64,000 bases of DNA from G963674835 sp963674835 (GTDB lineage: Bacteria; Planctomycetota; Planctomycetia; Pirellulales; Thermoguttaceae). Both the position numbers and the translations under genes were made by a program. The notes beneath the pieces were generated by a model. It was not told the origin of the DNA. It saw only the letters and a list, made by a program, of their open reading frames with translations, and ran no database searches. Positions 59,101-64,000 of the stretch are shown here, piece after piece (the first letter of the stretch is position 1; every line of letters begins with the position of its first letter). Location of the stretch: assembly GCA_963674835.2 (NCBI GenBank), contig CAXXKC010000001.1, forward strand, positions 434,001-498,000, written 5' to 3'.

Positions 59101-60743
59101 GGCGTGACCCAGTGGCCCTTGACTCCGGGAGAGTAGAAGGCTTCGGCGTCCCAACGGTCGGCAGGGGCCTCGGACTTGGGATCGCGTCCGGTGCGGAGCA
59201 GGTCCCAGTAGGCGTCGATGGTTCGCGCGCCGGGCAGCACCGCGCCCATGCCGACGATGGCGATGGCGTCGTCGTCGCCGGCTTGGCTTTGGGTGGGCAG
59301 CGCGGGCACGGCGACCGTAGCAGCCGGCGGCTGGACGTGGTCGTCGACGACGATGTGTACGTTGAGGCCGCCGATGCCAAAGGCGTCGACGCCGGCGCGG
59401 CGGGGTCGTCCGTCGGGCAAGGCCGGCCAGGGCGTTTCCTGGCGAGGGACGTAAAGGGGAATGTTGTCCCAGTCGACCTGCGGGTTGAGCGGACGCTGGT
59501 CGATCGACGGCGGAATGAGGCCGTGTTGCAGGGCGAGAACGGTCTTGGCCACGCCAACGAGGCCCGCCGATTCGAGCGTGTGGCCGACGTTGAGCTTGGC
59601 GCTTCCGATGGGGAGCCTGGTGCCGGAGGGGAGACGCCCCTGGAGCACAGCGGTGAGGGCGGTGATCTCGGTCTGGTCGCCGAGGGCCGTGGAGGTGCCA
59701 TGGGCCTCGATGTACTGGAGGTCGGACATGGCGACCTGGGGACCGTACGCGCGCTGAATGGCGAGGATCTGGCCTTCGTGACGCGGCGCCCAGAGGCTCT
59801 TGCCACGGCCGTCGGAGGACATGCCGATCGCGGGAATGACAGCCAGGATGCGATCGTTGTCGGCGACGGCCCGACCGAGGAGCTTGAGTACGATTGTGAC
59901 GTATCCTTCGCCGACGATCATGCCATCGGCTTCGGCGGAGAAGGGATGGGAGCCGTTGGGCGAAACGGAACGCGACTGGGAGAAGAGGACGAGCGTGTCG
60001 GAGTGGAAGCAGGAGGCCCCCCCGACGATGGCCATATCGATGTTGCCCAACTGCAAAGCGCGGACCGCTTGGGCGAGGGCGCGGGACGACGACGCGCAGG
60101 CGGCATTGAACGACATGTAGGGGCCGTTGAGCGCGAACGTCTTGGAGATCAGTCCGGCGGCGAGGCTGGCGCCGAAGAAGGGACCGCCATCGGAGCGGCG
60201 GTGCGGTTTGTCGCGGCGGACCGTGTCGACGATTTCGGCGATGACTTGCTCGCCGACGCCATTGGCCAATTGCTCGAAGCCGACTGCCTCGCGGAGGTAC
60301 TTGGCGGTTGCGGCGATGTAGGTGCCGTAGGTGAGCTCGCCAGCCATTCCGCTGGCGGCGGCGTGACCGACGTAGACGCCGGTGTTGTCGTAAGGGAGCG
60401 CGGCAGGGTCGAGCCCGGCGTGACGGCAGGCCGCGGCGGCCACCTCGCAGAGCGTGAGATGGGCCAAGTCGTGCGAGGCGATGGCCGACTCGGAGAGCGG
60501 ACAGAGCTTGCGGTCGGGGGCCGAGTATTGGACGAGCGCGGCCAGATCGCTGTACGACTTGCCGACAATTCCCTGCTTGGGGTGATAGTAGCGGTGGCGG
60601 TCCATCCGGGCTTCGGGGACCGGTCCCCAGGCCGTGCGCCCGGTGCGCAGCATGTCCCAGAACTGGTCGAGATTGTCGGCGCCCGGCAGGCGGCAAGCCA
60701 TGCCAACGACGGCGACAGCGGAATCGGAATGGACAATCTTCAT
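56166..60743 (-). CDS. Type-I PKS/fatty-acid synthase-like protein: KS, inactive KS (CLF-like), four ACPs
   Basis: 1525 residues, start ATG at 60743. Residues about 8-460 are an active-looking ketosynthase: FNAACASSSRAL with nucleophile Cys216, IEAHGTST with His348 and LNVGHTLESAG with His388. Residues about 495-900 are a second KS fold in which all three positions are changed: DAGEASS (Glu699 for Cys), LETSAVG (Ser827 for His) and GQIGNTGG (Asn866 for His); it resembles a chain-length-factor domain. After a Pro/Ala-rich linker come four acyl carrier domains with DLGIDSIKKAQLFGELGEYF, phosphopantetheine serines at 1119, 1240, 1361 and 1482. No AT, KR, DH or ER domain is present, so those functions must act in trans. 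The LGIDSIK form is typical of PUFA-synthase ACPs. Its start overlaps the thioester reductase stop. Confidence 0.92.
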   Translation of the reverse strand: MKIVHSDSAVAVVGMACRLPGADNLDQFWDMLRTGRTAWGPVPEARMDRHRYYHPKQGIVGKSYSDLAALVQYSAPDRKLCPLSESAIASHDLAHLTLCEVAAAACRHAGLDPAALPYDNTGVYVGHAAASGMAGELTYGTYIAATAKYLREAVGFEQLANGVGEQVIAEIVDTVRRDKPHRRSDGGPFFGASLAAGLISKTFALNGPYMSFNAACASSSRALAQAVRALQLGNIDMAIVGGASCFHSDTLVLFSQSRSVSPNGSHPFSAEADGMIVGEGYVTIVLKLLGRAVADNDRILAVIPAIGMSSDGRGKSLWAPRHEGQILAIQRAYGPQVAMSDLQYIEAHGTSTALGDQTEITALTAVLQGRLPSGTRLPIGSAKLNVGHTLESAGLVGVAKTVLALQHGLIPPSIDQRPLNPQVDWDNIPLYVPRQETPWPALPDGRPRRAGVDAFGIGGLNVHIVVDDHVQPPAATVAVPALPTQSQAGDDDAIAIVGMGAVLPGARTIDAYWDLLRTGRDPKSEAPADRWDAEAFYSPGVKGHWVTPTKLGGYITDFEYDWRKHKVPPKQVAQASPLQFMILDAVDQAIERANYHQREFDRQRTGVVVGTVFGGDYATQLVMGLRIPEFQDTLVDILRRRQVPDQLAQQLSKSYADVLLKHMPALLDETGSFTASALASRITKSFDLMGGAVAIDAGEASSLAALSCCVDQLRSGDCDMMVCIGAQHDMTPMLYEDLSLGNRLAVDKPRSPFDAAADGMVPGEGCGALLLKRLSDARRDNDPIYGILRGIGAARDTAPGHAAQVAIQRALQNARLTPADVAVLETSAVGRRDCDAPELHSIAEAYAERPHAQPVLLGTVVGQIGNTGGASGMALLLKAAMEVEALSMPADSGLERPAPHLTRHEAVLQASAADRPIAAVNPEGRVVAAVHTGGDDEVAYHVYLERGVKIKASIDAVHKQGKPTMDDMPVGNNAPSRILQFDATARRREKMREKGNAAQGVRPLPAASSPAAENGNAHSAPAESTGAAGIERWLPTARAAEPAARGSAPMPAAAPAVAKPVPAPSAPTPQPEPEASPAAALDPAELEKFLINFVVEHTGYPPEIVELDADLEADLGIDSIKKAQLFGELGEYFDVQPSADLSLDSFPTLRHVLDFLVKVQDAAPAAASAAAPAPVAPVTSNPAPVPPAAPAPAPAAQPTTSLDPAELEKFLINFVVEHTGYPPEIVELDADLEADLGIDSIKKAQLFGELGEYFDVQPSADLSLDSFPTLRHVLDFLVKVQDAAPAAASAAAPAPVAPVTSNPAPVPPAAPAPAPAAQPTTSLDPAELEKFLINFVVEHTGYPPEIVELDADLEADLGIDSIKKAQLFGELGEYFDVQPSADLSLDSFPTLRHVLDFLVKVQDAAPAAASAAAPAPVAPVTSNPAPVPPAAPAPAPAAQPTTSLDPAELEKFLINFVVEHTGYPPEIVELDADLEADLGIDSIKKAQLFGELGEYFDVQPSADLSLDSFPTLRHVLDFLLNNVGR
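56188..57505 (-). repeat. Four tandem 363-bp ACP-coding units
   Basis: The DNA for the ACP domains and their linkers repeats with a period of 363 bp, almost without change. Two positions vary between units in a paired way (GAGATCGG versus GAGGTCGG, and GGCGGGTAGCC versus GGCGGATAGCC): the two C-terminal units share one state and the two N-terminal units share the other. The N-terminal-most flank diverges (GTCGAGTGCGGCGG). Confidence 0.92.
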
Positions 60744-62194
60744 AGGATCGCTTGGAGTACGCTAAGCAATTGGCTGCGCGAGAGATGATTTCCCTCGGCG
60801 GTCACGCGTCCCTCGATGGCCGCCTGTTGTGCCGTGAGCTCTCGACGCACGCACTGTTGGAACGTGTTGGAATTCAAGTAGAGCAAGGCATGGTAGCCCG
60901 CGAGGAGCCCGGCCTCGGCAGCGACGGGACGGCCGTCGTCGACGAGGAGGGTCCACTGACCACCTCCAGGACCGTTCACCTGAACACCGACACGGACGGC
61001 ATCGGGCTGCGTCTGGACGGCACCGGGCCGAATGGGCAGGATACCGTCGAGGTGCTCCTGAACGTCGAACTCGGGCAATACGGCCGGAGGACGCGGCCAA
61101 CCGAAGTTGGTCTGCAGGGCGAAGCGCGCGGTGCGCAGAAGCATGTCGCAATCGACCTCAGGACACGGCAGATGTCGCGCGACCTGGAGGGTGTTGCGGC
61201 AATCGAACTCGGGATCGTCGCGCCAGTAGGCTTGGTAGACCTCCATCTGGCTAGTGAATGTGCTTTGCAGTTCGGCCAAGTCGGGGATCGTGGCGTCGGT
61301 CCGCAAGCCGCTCTGGGCGTACTCAGCCAGCGCGCGCTCGACGGCCGTGCAAATGACGGTCGTTGGCGTGGGCTTGGTGGGAGTGACGTGGTAGGTGCGG
61401 CCGTGGTGCTCGGGACGCGTGTAGAGGTACGTGATAACGCGGGAGATCCAGTCGACCGGAACGAGATTCTTGCGTTCCTGGCCTGACAGGCCGAGCGCGG
61501 CCATGAGCGGTTCGCCGGAGATCTCGGTGATGCCGAAGCGGGCGACGAGGGCCTGGCCGATCTTCAGGGGTGTGTAGAAGCCGTGGAAGGTGGTCGTATA
61601 TCCGGTGTGAGAATCGCCGATGATGATCGCGGGGCGGTAGATCGTCGGGGGATCGAGAAAGTCGGCCTCGCGGACCATCGTCTCGGCTTGGATCTTGCTC
61701 TTCTCGTAGTCGTTGCCGGACTGCTGGCCGACATCGAGTTGGCTTTCGAGGACTCGGCCGGTGCGAAGGCCGCAGACATACGCCGTGGAAACATGGTGAA
61801 ACTGGCGAATTCCCGTCTTGCGGCAGAGGTCGAGAACATTGCGGGTGCCGTCGACGTTGGATCGATAGGGCTCGCCGGTACGCTCGTCGGCCTCGAAGGA
61901 GAGGCTGGCGGCATTGTGGAGGACGGAGGCACAATTGTCGGCGACCCAGGCGAGCGCTGAGGCATCGAGGCCGAGATCCCCCTGGCAGATGTCACCCTGC
62001 AGTACGGGTGGGCGGGGCAGGGCGTAACCGAACTGTCGTTCCCAGAATGCAAGAATCGTCTCGACGCGCTGCCTGGCGGATTCGATCCGGCCGGGGCGAA
62101 CGACAAGCGCTACGTGCCGACCGGCACAAAGCAGGTCGCGCAGTAGATACGTTCCCAGCAGGCCGGTGGCACCGGTCAAAAGATCGTAAGGCAT
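60740..62194 (-). CDS. Thioester reductase (extended SDR) with C-terminal SCP2-like domain
   Basis: Protein of 484 residues, start ATG at 62194. The N-terminal ~360 residues are an extended SDR of the thioester/acyl reductase kind: LLTGATGLLGTYLLRDLL (NAD(P) binding), VLHNAASLSFEADE, FHHVSTAYVCG and the Tyr-x3-Lys in YEKSKIQAETMV, then LVPVDWISRVITYLY. Such domains release ACP-bound acyl chains as aldehydes or alcohols. From about residue 385 the sequence reads VGVQVNGPGGGQWTLLVDDG and ALLYLNSNTFQQCVRRELTA, which looks like an SCP2-type lipid-binding fold. Its stop overlaps the start of the KS-ACP gene (ATGA), a strong sign that the reductase acts on that synthase. Confidence 0.85.
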   Translation of the reverse strand: MPYDLLTGATGLLGTYLLRDLLCAGRHVALVVRPGRIESARQRVETILAFWERQFGYALPRPPVLQGDICQGDLGLDASALAWVADNCASVLHNAASLSFEADERTGEPYRSNVDGTRNVLDLCRKTGIRQFHHVSTAYVCGLRTGRVLESQLDVGQQSGNDYEKSKIQAETMVREADFLDPPTIYRPAIIIGDSHTGYTTTFHGFYTPLKIGQALVARFGITEISGEPLMAALGLSGQERKNLVPVDWISRVITYLYTRPEHHGRTYHVTPTKPTPTTVICTAVERALAEYAQSGLRTDATIPDLAELQSTFTSQMEVYQAYWRDDPEFDCRNTLQVARHLPCPEVDCDMLLRTARFALQTNFGWPRPPAVLPEFDVQEHLDGILPIRPGAVQTQPDAVRVGVQVNGPGGGQWTLLVDDGRPVAAEAGLLAGYHALLYLNSNTFQQCVRRELTAQQAAIEGRVTAEGNHLSRSQLLSVLQAIL

Positions 62195-62701
62195 CGCGAT
62201 GTCAGCGGTTGGTAGGAAGTCCTACGGCTTTCGCACGTGAAAGCACCCACGGTTTCGCCGACCGCCATGCCGGCCGATCACCGCCCCAATAGATGTCGCC
62301 ATCGGAGGCAGGATCAAATAGACTCGGACGAGGCCACCACCCTAGGTAGGCAGTGGTCTGCACCCGCCTAGCTAGCCTATCCAGCAAACTCCCATCTGTC
62401 AATTGGTTGCACCGCGGCGTCGCCGCTAATGGAATGCCTTGCAGGCATGGGGGTTGAGACTACCGATTGTGGCGTGACTTCAGGAGAAAACGCTTCGCGC
62501 TTTGCAAGGGTCGGGGGGGGCCAAAGTGCCCGGCACTGCTGAGCGTGAACCAGATATCCCCACGTTTGGTGAAGACACTTCCGACGGCGTTGGAGATTCC
62601 GGGGGGCATCTTCGTTTTCGCGCAACTTCGGTGGCTGACCACACGGGGGCCATGCGCGAAGCGGCGAAGCTGGCTTGGCTGGGTTCATGGGAACGTGGTG
62701 T
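62195..62701. other. Gap between the acyltransferase-like and thioester reductase genes
   Basis: 507 bases without a supported gene. A short hairpin ATGCC/GGCAT lies near 62434-62448 and a G-rich run near 62512. The promoter of the thioester reductase-synthase unit probably lies here. Confidence 0.45.
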
Positions 62702-64000
62702 TCAGGAGGATTGCGACTCTTGGGAGATGGTTTCGGTGATTCGTTGGATGTAGCGGCCCAACATTTCGCGAGTGCTTTCGGGGGAGAACTCGTCGGGGTC
62801 ACATCGCACACTGATATTGAGGCGACGGGCGTAGGTGGCGACGACAAATCCGGCCCGAGTGAGACGGCGCACAGGAGGCAGGACGCGGCACCTGTCGAAA
62901 CGCAGATTGCCAAAGACAAGCCGGCCCTCGTCGTAGGGAAAAGCGCCGCTGAGGCGGCGACCGAAATCGCCAAGATTGGTTAGGAGCGCGGTGGCCAAGC
63001 AGCGGTTGCGGCGGGCGATCAATCCGCTGAGCCGCGGGATCTTCTGGGTCCACTCCAGGCCGCTGATGAAGAACAGCCCGAGCGACCATTGCTTGACCAT
63101 TGCGGTTTCCCAGCGGACTCCGTCGAGGAGGGCTTGGGGATCGGCAAGTTGGGCGGCGCGCCGAGCGAGAAAGACGTAGCCCATCTTGTTGGCGGAGGGC
63201 ATGCGCTCGCAACCCCGCTCGCGGAGACTCTGAGGCATGTTGATCTGCAGCCATTTGCCGGGGTTTCGAGGGGCGTACTGGCGGTTCCAATCGCGCATGG
63301 TGAGAAACAGGTCGCGGAGGAGCAGATCGTTGACCGTGGCCTTCAACCGAGAACCGTGCTGACGGAGCAGGCGGGACTGGGCTTCGTCGAACTCGTGGAA
63401 TGCGGCGTTGTAGTGAATATCGGCGCGGTCAGGTGACGGGTCGGATACGGGCGGTACGGCGAGCGGTGCGGGGCGACGCAGCCCCCACTTGACGGCCTCG
63501 CAGACGGTGGACCAGACAACGCGGGTGGTACTAACGGGCTCGGGCGGCTCGAACTGGAATTGCCCGCGGGAGTGCAGAAGCTCTGGGTCGATGGGCGCGA
63601 GCTCTGGTGGCCGGCCAGCGGTGGTGGTGCGTCGACCATAGGCGGCGAACAGATCGCCCAGGAATCGGCAGGCGCCGATGCCATCGGCACAGGAGTGATG
63701 AAACTGGGCCGTAAAGGTGGCCCGGTCGGTGCCCTGGCGAACCCAAAGCCGTAGGCCGAGTTCGCGGGTCAGATCGATCCACTCGCCATTGGCATACCGT
63801 ATGGGCACGCCCTCTTGGTTCCAGTCCAAAGGCGGTTGCAGGTCGGGGGCGGGTACGAAACAAGGGCCGCGCCTAGGGATGTGCTCGACACGCGCCGACA
63901 ACAGGGGATTGCGAACGAGCGTCTCCTCGATGGCTGCTTCAAGTGCCTCGCGGTCAATCTGACCGGCGAGCTCAAGCTGCATGGTGAAGGCCATGGGATG
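62702..64000 (-). CDS. Condensation-domain-like acyltransferase (5' end beyond window)
   Basis: At least 432 codons; the frame is open through the window end, and the visible start HPMAFTMQLELAGQIDREALE is the usual internal beginning of the fold, so the true start lies past base 64000. It belongs to the condensation/PapA/WS-DGAT acyltransferase superfamily: RNPLLSARVEHIP, and the catalytic His-His-x3-Asp-Gly motif in FHHSCADGIGACRF, then a C-terminal half with NMPQSLRERG and TNLGDFGRRL. There is no adenylation or carrier domain, so it is a free-standing enzyme rather than an NRPS module. Placed upstream of the reductase and synthase, it may esterify the fatty alcohol or transfer the ACP-bound chain; this is inference. 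Confidence 0.8.
   Translation of the reverse strand, partial: HPMAFTMQLELAGQIDREALEAAIEETLVRNPLLSARVEHIPRRGPCFVPAPDLQPPLDWNQEGVPIRYANGEWIDLTRELGLRLWVRQGTDRATFTAQFHHSCADGIGACRFLGDLFAAYGRRTTTAGRPPELAPIDPELLHSRGQFQFEPPEPVSTTRVVWSTVCEAVKWGLRRPAPLAVPPVSDPSPDRADIHYNAAFHEFDEAQSRLLRQHGSRLKATVNDLLLRDLFLTMRDWNRQYAPRNPGKWLQINMPQSLRERGCERMPSANKMGYVFLARRAAQLADPQALLDGVRWETAMVKQWSLGLFFISGLEWTQKIPRLSGLIARRNRCLATALLTNLGDFGRRLSGAFPYDEGRLVFGNLRFDRCRVLPPVRRLTRAGFVVATYARRLNISVRCDPDEFSPESTREMLGRYIQRITETISQESQSS

Noticed and set aside
62702..64000. NRPS condensation module
   Set aside because: No adenylation or carrier domain and no NRPS neighbours; better read as a free-standing acyltransferase of the same superfamily.

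Overview
The window is high-GC bacterial DNA that reads as a planctomycete, most likely from the Pirellulales. The basis is gene content (YidC with a PDZ domain in its periplasmic part; DUF1080, DUF6807, DUF4159, DUF58/VWA/BatA and DUF4154 proteins; several secreted glycoside hydrolases) and many short dispersed hairpin repeats between genes. No rRNA, tRNA or CRISPR array was recognised. Species-level placement is not possible from the sequence alone.

Layout. 1-8.7 kb is mostly housekeeping: the end of a GH51 arabinofuranosidase, then hemL, tsaB, a metallophosphoesterase, yidC and mnmE. 8.7-12 kb is a minus-strand set (DUF6807 protein, Gfo/Idh/MocA oxidoreductase, uroporphyrinogen-decarboxylase-superfamily protein); the last two overlap by four bases. 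12-17.4 kb holds an SGNH hydrolase, an IS5-type element whose transposase needs a -1 frameshift, a GH36-like alpha-galactosidase and a radical SAM/SPASM protein. 17.5-30.3 kb is a divergent membrane-protein cluster: DUF4159, a 1126-residue DUF4175-like protein and a secreted protein leftward; a small secreted protein, a VWA/amidotransferase-like membrane protein, a DUF58 protein and a BatA-like protein rightward. No MoxR ATPase is present in it.

31-47 kb is rich in insertion sequences. Three copies of one 1468-bp IS4-family element each sit inside the same 18-bp palindrome with the same 11-bp target duplication, and the third copy is itself split by an IS1380-family element. Between them lie a PAC2-family protein, an SDR, an orphan PTS EIIC, a GH35/GH42-like enzyme, a DegT-type aminotransferase and a GH5 protein whose usual Asn-Glu-Pro motif reads Asn-Asp-Pro. 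47-52.6 kb has a DUF1080 protein, a YfiR/DUF4154 protein and a probable sugar-acid set (aldose-epimerase-like, SDR, enolase-superfamily dehydratase).

52.6-64 kb is the most distinctive region, all on the minus strand: a condensation-like acyltransferase (cut by the window end), a thioester reductase with an SCP2-like tail, a 1525-residue KS - inactive KS - four-ACP synthase translationally coupled to it, and a large FtsX/MacB-type permease. I infer a pathway that builds a fatty or polyketide chain on tandem carrier proteins, releases it reductively, perhaps esterifies it, and perhaps exports it, by analogy with heterocyst-glycolipid-type and PUFA-type synthases. The product is unknown.

Several dispersed repeat families run through the window: a ~120-bp repeat (four copies), a TGTAGCG/CGCTACA inverted repeat (two copies), the GTTATGCT/AGCATAAC palindrome targeted by the IS4 element, GCACAGCC/GGCTGTGC hairpins, and CTCTCCCGC-type hairpins. 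Some contribute start or stop codons to neighbouring genes.
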